Positions 7,950 to 16,983 of a DNA stretch of 64,000 bases are shown piece by piece (position 1 is the first letter of the stretch; every line of letters begins with the position of its first letter). The DNA is taken from positions 34,377 to 98,376 of the forward strand of contig NZ_LWLS01000035.1 of NCBI RefSeq assembly GCF_001905095.1, given 5' to 3'. Position numbers and translations under genes: made by a program. The notes under the pieces are model-generated. The model was given only the letters and a program-made list of their open reading frames with translations, did no database searches and was not told the DNA's origin. This DNA is from Micromonospora sp. CB01531. Lineage in GTDB: Bacteria > Actinomycetota > Actinomycetes > Mycobacteriales > Micromonosporaceae.

Positions 7950-9884
7950 ATGTCCGTTGACGGGTGGAACACACTCCTGGTGCTCGGCGGTATCCGGTCC
8001 GGCAAGTCCGAGTTCGCGGAATCGCTGGTCGCCGACGCGCCCACGGTCCGGTACGTGGCCACCGCCCCCGAGGGGGACCCGGAGGACACCGAGTGGGCGA
8101 CTCGCCTGGCGGCGCACCGGGCCCGCCGGCCGGGGAGCTGGACCACCGAGGAGACCGCCGCCGACCCGGGCCGGCTGGCCGAGGTGATCGCGGCGGCCGG
8201 GCCGAACGAGACGCTGCTCGTGGACGACCTGGGCGGCTGGGTGACCGTGCTGCTCGACCCGGCCCACCAACCCGCCGACGACTCCGCCACCATCGCCGAA
8301 CTGGCGGCGGCGGTCCGGGCCAGCGCCGCCCGGTTGCTGCTGGTCAGCCCGGAGGTGGGGCTCTCCCTGGTGCCGACCACCCCGCTGGGCCGGGCGTTCA
8401 CCGACGCGCTCGGCGCGACGAACCGGGCGGTCGCCGACGCCTGCGACGCCGTGGTGCTGGTGGTGGCCGGTCAGGCCGCGTGGCTGAAGCCGGCCGGCGC
8501 GCCGCCGCGCCCCACCGTGCCGGCGCCGGCCGGCCCCGGCCAGGCGGGCGCCCCCGCCGCGCCGGCGCAGCCGGACGAGGCGCTGCCCGAGGTGCTCACC
8601 CCGGCCGTGGCGCCCGCACCGAGCCGCGCTCCCGCGGGGGAGCCCACCGCCTGGGCCGCCCCCACCATGGCGCTGCCGATGATCGCCACCGGCCTGGTCA
8701 TCCAGCCCGGCATGGAACTGCCGATGCCCGACGAGTACGCGGGCCCGCAGGCGATCGACCGGCTCGCCACCCTGGACCTCCCCGGCGCCGGCCTCGGCGT
8801 GCTGGACCGGGTGGTCGGCTTCGCCGCCGCCACCCAGGGCACCCCGACCCCTGCGCCGTGGAGCTCGTTGCGCGTCCTGCTGCTGCACGGTGACCACGCC
8901 GGCGGGGCGTCGGCCGGGGTGGCTTCCGGCGAGTCGGCCCGCCGCGCCCGGCAGGCCCGGGCCGGCCAGGGGGCGCTCGCCCGGCTCGCCGCCGAGTGCG
9001 GGGCCAGCCTCCAGGTGGTCGAGGCGCCCGCCTCCGCCGCAATGGAGGACGGGCCGGCGCTCTCCGCGGAGCAGGTCGAGTCGGCCCTGCGGTACGGCTG
9101 GCGGCTGGCCGAGCAGGCCGCCGACGCGGGCGTACACGTCCTGGTGCTGGCGGCGTGCGGCGCGGGCACCGAGGCGGCGGCCGCGGCGGTGCTGGCGGCG
9201 ACGGCCGGCGCGGAGCCCCCGGCGGTGCTGGGCCGGGTGATCAGCGAGCAGGGTCTGATCGACGACGCGGCCTGGATGGCCCGCTGCGCGGCGGTCCGGG
9301 ACGCCCTGCACCGCACCCGCCGCAGCTCGCGTGACGCCAAGGAGGTGCTGGCCGAGCTGGGCGGCGGCGACATCGCGATGGCCACCGGCGTGCTGCTCGG
9401 GGCGACCGCCCGCCGCATACCGGTGCTGCTGGACGGGCCGGTCGGGGTGGCCGCCGGCCTGGTCAGCCGCGACCTGGCCGGGCAGGCCCGGCACTGGTGC
9501 CTGCTGCCCGACCACGGCGGGCAGCCCGCCGTGCGGCTCGCCGCCGACGTGCTCGGCCTGACCCCGCTGGTGGACCTGCGGCTCAACCTGGGCGAGGGGG
9601 CTACCGCGCTGGCCACCCTGCCGCTGTTGAACTCGATGCTGGCGCTCGCCGCCGGCCTGCCGGTGCACCCGTCACTGCGGGGCGGCGCGGACGAGGAGGA
9701 GTTCGCCGAGCCGGAGCCGGCCGGCCCCGGGCCCACCACCACCGAGCCGGAGCCCGTTCCGCCCCCCTACGAGCCGGAGTTCGCCGAGCCGGAGCCCGCC
9801 GGGCCGGGACCCAGCAGGCCCGTTACCGACGAGCCGGACGAGCCGGTCGCGGTGCCGGAGTCCCCCGACCGGCGTGCCGACTGA
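7950..9884 (+). CDS. CobU-CobT fusion: adenosylcobinamide kinase/guanylyltransferase with CobT-like domain
   Basis: A 644-residue two-domain cobalamin nucleotide-loop protein. Residues 1-175 are CobU-like: P-loop GGIRSGKS (13-20), the AAHRARRPGSW segment containing the guanylylated His, and LLVSPEVGLSLVP. After a Pro/Ala linker, about 260-575 resembles CobT (nicotinate-nucleotide:dimethylbenzimidazole phosphoribosyltransferase): LGGGDIAMATGVLLGA, VLLDGPVG, and LNLGEGATALATLPLL holding the likely catalytic Glu. The usual CobT motif GEMGIGNTT is not seen; the corresponding stretch reads AACGAGTEAA. The tail is acidic with two EFAEPEPAGPG repeats. It overlaps cobS by 11 bp, so they form one operon. 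Confidence 0.85.
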   Translation: MSVDGWNTLLVLGGIRSGKSEFAESLVADAPTVRYVATAPEGDPEDTEWATRLAAHRARRPGSWTTEETAADPGRLAEVIAAAGPNETLLVDDLGGWVTVLLDPAHQPADDSATIAELAAAVRASAARLLLVSPEVGLSLVPTTPLGRAFTDALGATNRAVADACDAVVLVVAGQAAWLKPAGAPPRPTVPAPAGPGQAGAPAAPAQPDEALPEVLTPAVAPAPSRAPAGEPTAWAAPTMALPMIATGLVIQPGMELPMPDEYAGPQAIDRLATLDLPGAGLGVLDRVVGFAAATQGTPTPAPWSSLRVLLLHGDHAGGASAGVASGESARRARQARAGQGALARLAAECGASLQVVEAPASAAMEDGPALSAEQVESALRYGWRLAEQAADAGVHVLVLAACGAGTEAAAAAVLAATAGAEPPAVLGRVISEQGLIDDAAWMARCAAVRDALHRTRRSSRDAKEVLAELGGGDIAMATGVLLGATARRIPVLLDGPVGVAAGLVSRDLAGQARHWCLLPDHGGQPAVRLAADVLGLTPLVDLRLNLGEGATALATLPLLNSMLALAAGLPVHPSLRGGADEEEFAEPEPAGPGPTTTEPEPVPPPYEPEFAEPEPAGPGPSRPVTDEPDEPVAVPESPDRRAD

Positions 9885-10647
9885 GCCCCGGCTCGCGGAC
9901 GGGATCCGGCTGGCGGTCACCACCTTCACCACACTGCCGGTGCGCACCGGTCGGGTCGACCGGGCCGCGGCCGGCACCGCGATGGCGCTCGCCCCGGCGG
10001 TCGGGGCACTGCTCGGCGCGTTCCTCGCGGCGGTGCTGCTGTTGACCGCCGCCCTCGCTCCCCCGCTGGTCGCCGCCGGGGTCACCGTCGGGCTCGGCGC
10101 CCTGCTCACCCGGGGCCTGCACCTGGACGGGCTGGCCGACACCGTGGACGCGCTGGGGTCGTACCGGCGGGGTGCGGCGGCGCTGGAGATCATGAAGAAG
10201 CCGGACGTCGGCCCGTTCGGGGTGGTCGCGCTGGTGGTCGTACTGCTGCTGCAGGCGGCGGTGCTCGCGGAGCTGGCCGGGCGGTCGTGGCCGGCGGCGC
10301 TCGCCGCGGTGGCCGCCGCCACCGCCGCCGGTCGGCTCGGGGTGGCCCTGGCCTGCCGGCGCGGGGTGCCGGCGGCCCGGCCGGAGGGGCTGGGCGCGCT
10401 GGTGGCCGGCACGGTGGGGCCGGTCGCCCTGGTGGTCGGCACGGCCGCCGTCGCGCTGCTGGCCGTGCCGGCGGTGCCGGGCCGGCCGTGGCAGGGGCCA
10501 CTCGCCGTCGTCGCGGCGCTCGCCGTCGCGGCCGGGCTCCTCACCCACGTGGTACGCCGGCTCGGCGGGATCACCGGGGACGTGCTCGGGGCCACCGTGG
10601 AGATCGTCACCACGCTGGTCTACCTGGGACTGGCGCTGTCCGGCTGA
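9874..10647 (+). CDS. cobS: Adenosylcobinamide-GDP ribazoletransferase (cobalamin synthase)
   Basis: A 257-residue integral membrane enzyme that joins adenosylcobinamide-GDP to alpha-ribazole, the last assembly step of cobalamin. The family signature GLHLDGLADTVDALG followed by LEIMKKPDVGPFG is intact, and about six hydrophobic helices follow. The GTG start at 9874 lies inside the 3' end of the CobU-CobT gene (11-bp overlap), so translation is probably coupled. No cobalamin riboswitch is seen upstream of the pair. Confidence 0.95.
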   Translation: MPTEPRLADGIRLAVTTFTTLPVRTGRVDRAAAGTAMALAPAVGALLGAFLAAVLLLTAALAPPLVAAGVTVGLGALLTRGLHLDGLADTVDALGSYRRGAAALEIMKKPDVGPFGVVALVVVLLLQAAVLAELAGRSWPAALAAVAAATAAGRLGVALACRRGVPAARPEGLGALVAGTVGPVALVVGTAAVALLAVPAVPGRPWQGPLAVVAALAVAAGLLTHVVRRLGGITGDVLGATVEIVTTLVYLGLALSG

Positions 10648-10709
10648 GCGTCACCCGTCCGGGCAGGTAGCGTTCGGGACGAGGCACCGGCACGGTCGAG
10701 GGGGACGAC

Positions 10710-12002
10710 ATGCTCATCACGGACGACTTCCTGCCCGTACCGGTGCCGGAGTCGCTGGACGCGACCTATCTGGTGCCCATCGCGGGGCTGCCGAAGGTCA
10801 GCCCGAAGACGGCGGTGGAGCGCCTGGCCGGGCGGCTCGCCGAGCCGGTGCACGGGCTGGCGCGGCAGATGCTGGACAGCCCGCTGATGAGCGTCGACAC
10901 CCGGCCGATCGGCGAGTTCCCCGAGCTGCCGCCGGATCTGCTCACCGCGTTCGGCGCCACCGAGGCCCAGCTGGCCCGGCTGGCCGCCGCCACCCACCTC
11001 GTGGTGGTCCAGGCCGAGTACCGGCCGGGCTGGCCGCCGGCGCACGAGTGGGCGGCCCGGGCGGTGGCCGCGGCGATCGCCGAGACGGTCGACGGGGACG
11101 TGGTGGACGTCTTCGGCCTCCAGTTCCTCGACCCGGCGGCCGCGCTGCGCTCGCTCCCCGACGAGCAGGGCCGGATCCGGCTGGTCGACTGGGTGCTGGT
11201 GCCGTACTCGTCGGACGCGGACGGGCTGTGGTTCACCACCAAGGGGCTGCGCCGGTTCGGGCTGCTGGAGCTGCAGGCCCAGGGGGTGCCGGACCACCTG
11301 ACCCGGGCCTGGGGCGCGGTGATGACCGGTGCCGCCCGGCGGTTGCTGCGGGACTGGACCGAGGGGCTGGCCGGCGAGGAGGTGCCCGCGTTCGTACAGC
11401 TCCCGGTGCTGGCCACGGTGACCGGGCACGACATCGCCGTGGCGTACGGCAATCCGGAGCAGCACGGTGCGACCGCGCCGGTGCTGCTGAGGCTGGAGCT
11501 GGACCCGGCCACCGACCCGGACGCCGACTCGTTCCTCAGCCTCAACCCGCCGCCGGGGCATCCCGGTCCGGCCGGCCGCTACTTCGCCGCCGCCTGCGCC
11601 ACCCTGTTCAACGGCATCCAGCCGGACGTCCGGTACGCCCGGCCGGGTGACGCGATGAGCCGGGCGATCGCCACCGCCCGGGCCGGCCTGGGCGACATCC
11701 GGGTCCGCTTCCTCTCCGGTCAGTTGCCCGCCGAGACCCAGCTCGTGGTCAAGTACGGCCTGCCCGGCGACGAGGGTCCCGAGTTCGTCTGGGCCGGGGT
11801 GACGTCCTGGGACAGTCCGGAGCGGATCGTCGGGGCCAGCGCCAGCGACGCCAACAGCGACCCGAGCGTCCGGATCGGCGCCCCGGTGGTCGTGGAGGCG
11901 ACGGATGTCGTCGACTGGGCCCTGCTCGACGGCACCGGCGTCATCGAGGGCGGCTGGACCCAGGCGGTCCTGGACGCCGGCGAACCCCCCACCGTCGACT
12001 GA
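10710..12002 (+). CDS. Uncharacterised protein with C-terminal DUF2314-like domain
   Basis: A 430-residue soluble protein. The C-terminal part (about 345-425), with LVVKYGLPGDEGPEFVWAG, WDSPERIVG and DWALLDGTGVIEGGWT, resembles the DUF2314 (YegJ-like) fold. The preceding 340 residues look like a DUF4261-type domain (HLVVVQAEYRPGWP, WVLVPYSSDADGLWFTTKGL), a weaker match. There is no signal peptide or membrane helix. A GAGGGGGA ribosome site precedes the ATG. In other bacteria such domains often occur in genes linked to contact-dependent toxins or immunity, but nothing here supports that. Function unknown. Confidence 0.8.
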   Translation: MLITDDFLPVPVPESLDATYLVPIAGLPKVSPKTAVERLAGRLAEPVHGLARQMLDSPLMSVDTRPIGEFPELPPDLLTAFGATEAQLARLAAATHLVVVQAEYRPGWPPAHEWAARAVAAAIAETVDGDVVDVFGLQFLDPAAALRSLPDEQGRIRLVDWVLVPYSSDADGLWFTTKGLRRFGLLELQAQGVPDHLTRAWGAVMTGAARRLLRDWTEGLAGEEVPAFVQLPVLATVTGHDIAVAYGNPEQHGATAPVLLRLELDPATDPDADSFLSLNPPPGHPGPAGRYFAAACATLFNGIQPDVRYARPGDAMSRAIATARAGLGDIRVRFLSGQLPAETQLVVKYGLPGDEGPEFVWAGVTSWDSPERIVGASASDANSDPSVRIGAPVVVEATDVVDWALLDGTGVIEGGWTQAVLDAGEPPTVD

Positions 12003-12018
12003 CGCCCGTTTCTCCGTC

Positions 12019-12073
12019 GATCATGAGGTTGGCGGCGTCGACGGAGATCGACATCGCCGCCAACCTCATGATC
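12019..12073. repeat. 19-bp perfect inverted repeat, GATCATGAGGTTGGCGGCG
   Basis: The arms are 12019-12037 and 12055-12073, with a 17-bp loop that itself contains GTCGACGG and GATCGAC. It sits between the convergent ends of the DUF2314 gene and gcvT, so a terminator role is plausible. Unlike the other hairpins here the arm is not simply GC-rich and contains a specific ATCATGAGGTTGG core. Confidence 0.85.
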
Positions 12074-12084
12074 AACGCAACAGG

Positions 12085-13215
12085 TCAGCGGACCGAGGGC
12101 TTGACGAACGGTGGGCGGTGGAGGCGCAGCTGGGCGCGGCGGCCGCGGATGTCGACCTCGAGGACCTCGCCGTCGGCGAACTTGGGCTCGGTGTCGATCA
12201 GGGCGAGCGCGATGCCCTGCTTCTTCGTCGGGCTGAACGTGCCGCTGGTGACCGTGCCGACCCGGGTGTCGCCGGCGTACACGGCCATCCCCGGGCGCGG
12301 AATCGCCCGGTCGACCGCCTCGAGCCCGCGCAGCGTACGCCGGGGGCTGGCGGCCTTCTCGGCGAGCAGCACGTCCCGGCCCCAGAAGGCCGGCTTGTCC
12401 CAGCCCACCGCCCAGCCGGAGCGGGCCTGCACCGGGGTGATCTCCAGCGAGAGGTCCTGCCCGTGCAGCGGGTACCCCATCTCGGTGCGCAGGGTGTCCC
12501 GCGCGGCCAGCCCGCAGGCCCGCAGCTCGTACGCCGCTCCGGCGGCGAACAGCGCGTCCCAGACGGCGAGCGCGTGCTCGGCCGGGATCACCAGCTCGTA
12601 GCCGAGCTCGCCGGTGTAGCCGGTGCGGCACACGGTCAGCGCGACACTGTCCAGCGTCGCGGTGGAGAAGCTCATGTAGTCGTGCTCGGTGGGCAGGCCC
12701 AGCGCGCCGAGCAGCTCCGCCGAACGCGGCCCCTGCACGGCGAGGACGGCGTACGCCTCGTGCTCGTCGGTGATGACCACCCCGGCCGGCGCGGCGGCAC
12801 GCAGGCGACGGACCACCTCGGCCGTGTTCGCCGCGTTCGGAATCAGGAAGACGTGGTCGTCGGCGTGCAGGTAGGCGATGATGTCGTCCACCACGCCACC
12901 GGTCGCGTCGTCGCAGCAGAGGGTGTACTGCGCCTTGCCGGGGGCGATCCGGCCGAGGTCGTTGGTGAGGCAGGCGTTGACGAAGTCCGCGGCTCCCGGC
13001 CCGGTGATCCGCGCCTTGCCGAGATGCGAGACGTCGAAGACGCCCACCCCGGTACGCACCGCGGTGTGCTCCTTGAGCACGCCGCCACCGGCGTACTCCA
13101 GCGGCATCTCCCAACCCCCGAAGGGGGCGAACTTGGCGCCGGCGGCGGCGTGCCGCTCGTGCAGCGGGGAACGGCGCAGCCGGGTCGCGGCGGCGTCGGA
13201 GGTCACCTCGGTCAT
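12085..13215 (-). CDS. gcvT: Aminomethyltransferase, glycine cleavage T protein
   Basis: A 376-residue tetrahydrofolate-dependent aminomethyltransferase that takes the aminomethyl group from lipoylated H protein, releasing ammonia and methylene-THF. Motifs include [49 protein letters not shown] and the [19 protein letters not shown] segment typical of GcvT. The ATG at 13215 ([19 protein letters not shown]) is preferred; a longer frame adds 13 poorly conserved residues. Other gcv genes are not in the window and no glycine riboswitch is visible upstream. It is divergent from pepA. Confidence 0.95.
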   Translation of the reverse strand: MTEVTSDAAATRLRRSPLHERHAAAGAKFAPFGGWEMPLEYAGGGVLKEHTAVRTGVGVFDVSHLGKARITGPGAADFVNACLTNDLGRIAPGKAQYTLCCDDATGGVVDDIIAYLHADDHVFLIPNAANTAEVVRRLRAAAPAGVVITDEHEAYAVLAVQGPRSAELLGALGLPTEHDYMSFSTATLDSVALTVCRTGYTGELGYELVIPAEHALAVWDALFAAGAAYELRACGLAARDTLRTEMGYPLHGQDLSLEITPVQARSGWAVGWDKPAFWGRDVLLAEKAASPRRTLRGLEAVDRAIPRPGMAVYAGDTRVGTVTSGTFSPTKKQGIALALIDTEPKFADGEVLEVDIRGRRAQLRLHRPPFVKPSVR

Positions 13216-13377
13216 GGGTGGCAACTTACCGCCACCTGAACGCCTGGTTAGCATCGGCGGGACCCGTCGAGGCCCATCGGCGGGACAGCCACGCGTCCGG
13301 CGGGTAGGTTGCCGCCGGAGACCTTCATCGCCGGTACGCGACCACGCGACCGGCCCGGCCCGCCCGGAGTAGCTTCA

Positions 13378-14946
13378 GTGACATCGTCCCGCACCACCCT
13401 CAGCCTGGTCGACACCGACCCCGCCGAACTCGCCGTCGACGCGATCGTGATCGGCGTGCACAGCCAGACCGCGGAACAGGGCTCGGGTTCACCCGCCGGC
13501 GCCCTGCTGCTGGCCAGCGGCGCGGAGAGCATCGCCGCCGCGTTCGACGGCAAGCTGACCGAGACGCTGGCGCTGCTCGGCGCGACCGGCGGCCCCGGCG
13601 AGGTGATCAAGCTGGCCACGCTTGGCACCGTCACCGCCCCGCTGGTCACCGCCGTCGGCCTCGGCCCCGAGCCGTCCGGCGCGGCCCCGGCGCCGGAGAC
13701 CCTGCGCCGGGCGGCCGGCGCGGCGGTACGCGCCCTGGCCGGCGCGCCGCGCGTGGCGCTCGCCCTGCCGCTGCCCGACGACGCCGACGCCCCGGCGGCG
13801 CTGCGCGCGGTCGCCGAGGGCGCGCTGCTCGGCGGGTACCGGTTCGCCGGCTACAAGACCAAGCCGCAGCCGGGACGGCGCGAGCCGGTTGCCGACGTGC
13901 TGATCGCGGTGCCGGACGCCGCCGACGCGACCGCGCAGGCGGAGATCACCCGGGCCCAGGCGGTCGCCGGCGCGGTGCTGACCAGCCGGGACTGGGTCAA
14001 CACCGCCCCGAACGAGCTGCGCCCGCCGGCGTTCGCCGAGGCCGTGGCCGCCGCCGCCCGGGAGGCCGGGCTCGGCGTCGAGGTGCTCGACGAGGCGGCC
14101 CTGAAGTCCGGCGGGTACGGCGGCATCCTCGCCGTCGGGCAGGGCTCGGAGGCGCCGCCGCGGCTGGTGAAGTTGACCTACACCCCGTCCGGTGGCGGCA
14201 ACGGCAAGCGGGTGGCGCTGGTCGGCAAGGGCATCACCTTCGACACCGGCGGCATCTCGATCAAGCCGGCCCAGGGCATGTGGGAGATGAAGTCCGACAT
14301 GGCCGGCGCGGCGGCGGTCGGCGCGGCCATGCTGGCGGTCGCGGCGCTCAAGCCGTCGGTGGCGGTGACCGGCTACCTGCCGATGGCGGAGAACATGCCC
14401 TCGGGCACCAGCTACCGGCCGGGCGACGTGATCACCATGTACAGCGGCAAGAAGGTGGAGGTGCTCAACACCGACGCCGAGGGCCGGATGATTCTCGCCG
14501 ACGGCATCGCCCGGGCCTGCGAGGACGGCGCCGACTACCTGTTCGAGACCTCGACCCTGACCGGCGGTCAGGTGATCTCGCTGGGCAAGAAGATCGCCGG
14601 CGTGATGGGCACCCCGGAGCTGTGCGATCGGGTGAAGGCGGCTGGTGAGGCCACCGGCGAGCCGGCCTGGCCGATGCCGCTGCCGGACGACGTGCGCAAG
14701 GGCATGGACTCCGACGTGGCGGACATCTCGCAGGTCAACGCCGGCATGGACCGGGCCGGTCACATGCTCCAGGGCGGCGTCTTCCTGCGCGAGTTCGTCA
14801 CCGAGGACGTGGCCTGGGCGCACATCGACATCGCCGGCCCCGGCTACCACTCGGGCGAGGCGACGGGCTACTGGACCAAGGGCGGCACCGGCGTCCCGGT
14901 CCGCACCCTGGTCCACCTGGTCGAGGACGTCGCCGCCAACGGCTGA
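13378..14946 (+). CDS. pepA: Leucyl aminopeptidase, family M17
   Basis: A 522-residue cytosolic metallo-exopeptidase. The hallmark motifs are present: VGKGITFDTGGISIKP with the metal-binding Lys and Asp, EMKSDMAGAA, and NTDAEGRMILAD with the catalytic Arg. The N-terminal macro-like domain (DAIVIGVHSQT) is complete. I place the start at GTG 13378 (TSSRTTLSLVDTD); a longer TTG frame from 13309 exists but adds unlikely sequence. It releases N-terminal residues from peptides, and is a usual component of peptide turnover. Confidence 0.95.
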   Translation: MTSSRTTLSLVDTDPAELAVDAIVIGVHSQTAEQGSGSPAGALLLASGAESIAAAFDGKLTETLALLGATGGPGEVIKLATLGTVTAPLVTAVGLGPEPSGAAPAPETLRRAAGAAVRALAGAPRVALALPLPDDADAPAALRAVAEGALLGGYRFAGYKTKPQPGRREPVADVLIAVPDAADATAQAEITRAQAVAGAVLTSRDWVNTAPNELRPPAFAEAVAAAAREAGLGVEVLDEAALKSGGYGGILAVGQGSEAPPRLVKLTYTPSGGGNGKRVALVGKGITFDTGGISIKPAQGMWEMKSDMAGAAAVGAAMLAVAALKPSVAVTGYLPMAENMPSGTSYRPGDVITMYSGKKVEVLNTDAEGRMILADGIARACEDGADYLFETSTLTGGQVISLGKKIAGVMGTPELCDRVKAAGEATGEPAWPMPLPDDVRKGMDSDVADISQVNAGMDRAGHMLQGGVFLREFVTEDVAWAHIDIAGPGYHSGEATGYWTKGGTGVPVRTLVHLVEDVAANG

Positions 14947-14960
14947 CCTCACCTCTGGTC

Positions 14961-14991
14961 GACGGGGTGTCCCTTCCGGGGGCACCCCGTC
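14961..14991. terminator. Bidirectional hairpin between pepA and the convergent small gene
   Basis: A 13-bp stem (14961-14973 with 14979-14991), one G-T pair, TTCCG loop. It starts 15 bases after the pepA stop and ends 26 bases from the stop of the opposing gene. Confidence 0.75.
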
Positions 14992-15017
14992 CGCGCGTCT
15001 GCCCGCTCGAACGGGTG

Positions 15018-15374
15018 TCAGAAGAGTTCGGGGCGGCGCTTGCGGCGTTCGTTGTAGTCGCGCATGCGCTGCGGATAGCCCATCAGCCGGACGTCGTAGA
15101 TCGGGATGGCGAGCTTGTGGGCGAAGCGGCGCGCCTCCTCCGGGCTGCCGACCCGCCGCCGGGTCCACTCGCCGTCGCCGGCGATCAGCATGACCGTGGT
15201 CTCGGTGACCGTGGTCCGGGGCTCGATGTACGCCTCGACGCCACGCCGAGTGCGGACAAAACTCTCAAGGTGGTCCAGATCGGCGCGCTGAGCGACCCGG
15301 TCGCGACTCACCGCGTCCGTCCGCTTGCGTCGTCGGAACAGCCCCACCGCGCCCAACCCCTCCCCGTACGTCAT
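15018..15374 (-). CDS. Conserved hypothetical actinobacterial protein next to lpdA
   Basis: A 118-residue basic soluble protein. The start is ATG 15374, giving MTYGEGLGAVGLFRRRKR; 26 upstream codons in the frame look non-coding. The body has an alternating beta/alpha pattern (VEAYIEPRTTVTETTVMLIAGDGEWTRRR is its central beta region) and the charged tail RDYNERRKRRPELF. It is divergent from lpdA with 150 bp between starts. It may be RNA- or nucleotide-binding from charge alone; I do not recognise the family. Confidence 0.75.
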   Translation of the reverse strand: MTYGEGLGAVGLFRRRKRTDAVSRDRVAQRADLDHLESFVRTRRGVEAYIEPRTTVTETTVMLIAGDGEWTRRRVGSPEEARRFAHKLAIPIYDVRLMGYPQRMRDYNERRKRRPELF

Positions 15375-15475
15375 CGAAGACGGTGCCAAGCGTACGTGGC
15401 GGGGACGTGTCGTTGGGCACCTCACTACGCGCTTCGTCGGCGGTGGTGACAAGATGACCGAGGTGGGGTGTGCCT

Positions 15476-15491
15476 GTTACTCCACCGTAAC
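15476..15491. promoter_or_regulatory. Inverted GTTAC-N6-GTAAC box upstream of lpdA
   Basis: A perfect dyad of GTTAC and GTAAC around TCCACC lies 34 bp before the lpdA GTG, in the divergent promoter region. It is a plausible regulator site; the protein is not identified. Confidence 0.45.
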
Positions 15492-15524
15492 CCCCGAAGC
15501 AGTGACGCGACCTGGGAGTTGGAC

Positions 15525-16916
15525 GTGAGCGAGCCGAACGACGCAACCTTCGACATCGTGATCCTCGGAGGTGGTAGCGGCGGCTACGCGACCGCGCTGC
15601 GCGCCGCCCAGCTGAACCTGTCGGTGGCCCTGATCGAGAAGGGCAAGCTCGGGGGCACCTGCCTGCACAACGGCTGCATCCCGACCAAGGCCCTGCTGCA
15701 CGCCGCCGAGATCGCCGACCAGACCCGCGAGTCGGAGCAGTTCGGCGTCAAGGCCGAGCTGGTCGGCATCGACATGGCCGCCGTCAACTCGTACAAGGAC
15801 GGGGTGATCTCGCGGCTCTACAAGGGCCTCCAGGGCCTGGTGGGCGGCGCAAAGAACATCACCTTCGTGGCGGGCGCCGGCAAGCTGGTCGCGCCGAACA
15901 CCGTCGAGGTCGACGGCAAGCGCTACACCGGCCGCAACGTCGTCCTGGCCTCCGGCTCGTACGCAAAGAGCCTGCCCGGCCTGGAGATCGACGGCGAGCG
16001 GATCATCACCAGCGACCACGCCCTGGTCATGGACCGGGTCCCGGCCTCGGCGATCGTGCTCGGCGGCGGCGTGATCGGCGTCGAGTTCGCCAGCGTGTGG
16101 AAGTCCTTCGGCGTCGACGTGACCATCGTCGAGGCGCTGCCCCGTCTGGTCGCCGCCGAGGACGAGGAGTCGTCCAAGGCGCTGGAGCGGGCGTTCCGCA
16201 AGCGGAAGATCAACTTCAAGGTCGGCAAGCCGTTCGAGAAGGTCGAGAAGACCGAGAACGGCGTCCGGCTGACCATCCAGGGTGGCGACACCGTCGAGGC
16301 CGAGCTGCTGCTGGTCGCCGTTGGGCGCGGGCCGAACACCGCCAACCTCGGCTACGAGGAGCAGGGCGTCAAGATGGACCGCGGCTACGTGCTGACCGAC
16401 GAGCGGCTGCGCACCAGCGTGCCGAACGTCTACGCGGTCGGCGACATCGTGCCCGGCCTGCAGCTCGCGCACCGCGGCTTCCAGCAGGGCATCTTCGTCG
16501 CCGAGGAGATCGCTGGCCAGAACCCGGCCGTGATCGACGAGGCCGGCATCCCGCGGGTCACCTACTGCGACCCGGAGCTGGCGTCGGTCGGCCTGACCGA
16601 GACGAAGGCCAAGGAGCAGTACGGCGCCGACAAGATCAAGACCTACAACTACCCGCTGGGTGGCAACGGCAAGAGCCAGATCCTCAAGACCACCGGCCAC
16701 GTGAAGCTGCTCCGGGTCGAGGACGGCCCGGTGGTCGGCGTGCACATGGTCGGCGCGCGGGTCGGCGAGCTGATCGGCGAGGCGCAGCTCATCTACAACT
16801 GGGAGGCGTACCCGGCCGAGGTGGCGCAGCTCGTGCACGCCCACCCGACGCAGAACGAGGCCCTGGGCGAGGCGCACCTGGCCCTCGCCGGCAAGCCGCT
16901 GCACGCGCACAACTGA
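15525..16916 (+). CDS. lpdA: Dihydrolipoyl dehydrogenase (E3)
   Basis: A 463-residue FAD enzyme that reoxidises dihydrolipoamide in 2-oxoacid dehydrogenases and glycine cleavage. Seen: FAD motif LGGGSGGYAT, redox disulfide pair Cys46/Cys51 (GTCLHNGCIP), NAD motif LGGGVIGVEFAS, second FAD motif VYAVGDI, and active-site His440/Glu445 (HPTQNE). GTG 15525 gives the family-typical short N-terminus. Sixty-seven bases separate it from the lipoylated E2 gene sucB, its likely partner and operon member. Confidence 0.97.
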   Translation: MSEPNDATFDIVILGGGSGGYATALRAAQLNLSVALIEKGKLGGTCLHNGCIPTKALLHAAEIADQTRESEQFGVKAELVGIDMAAVNSYKDGVISRLYKGLQGLVGGAKNITFVAGAGKLVAPNTVEVDGKRYTGRNVVLASGSYAKSLPGLEIDGERIITSDHALVMDRVPASAIVLGGGVIGVEFASVWKSFGVDVTIVEALPRLVAAEDEESSKALERAFRKRKINFKVGKPFEKVEKTENGVRLTIQGGDTVEAELLLVAVGRGPNTANLGYEEQGVKMDRGYVLTDERLRTSVPNVYAVGDIVPGLQLAHRGFQQGIFVAEEIAGQNPAVIDEAGIPRVTYCDPELASVGLTETKAKEQYGADKIKTYNYPLGGNGKSQILKTTGHVKLLRVEDGPVVGVHMVGARVGELIGEAQLIYNWEAYPAEVAQLVHAHPTQNEALGEAHLALAGKPLHAHN

Positions 16917-16983
16917 CCACGACAACCGCGGCGTCCGGCGACGGGCGATGATCCCACCAGGGGAATGAAGGAGTCTGGAGAAC

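Noticed and set aside
13216..13377. Possible glycine riboswitch upstream of gcvT
   Set aside because: The 162-bp divergent gap lacks the conserved glycine aptamer cores.
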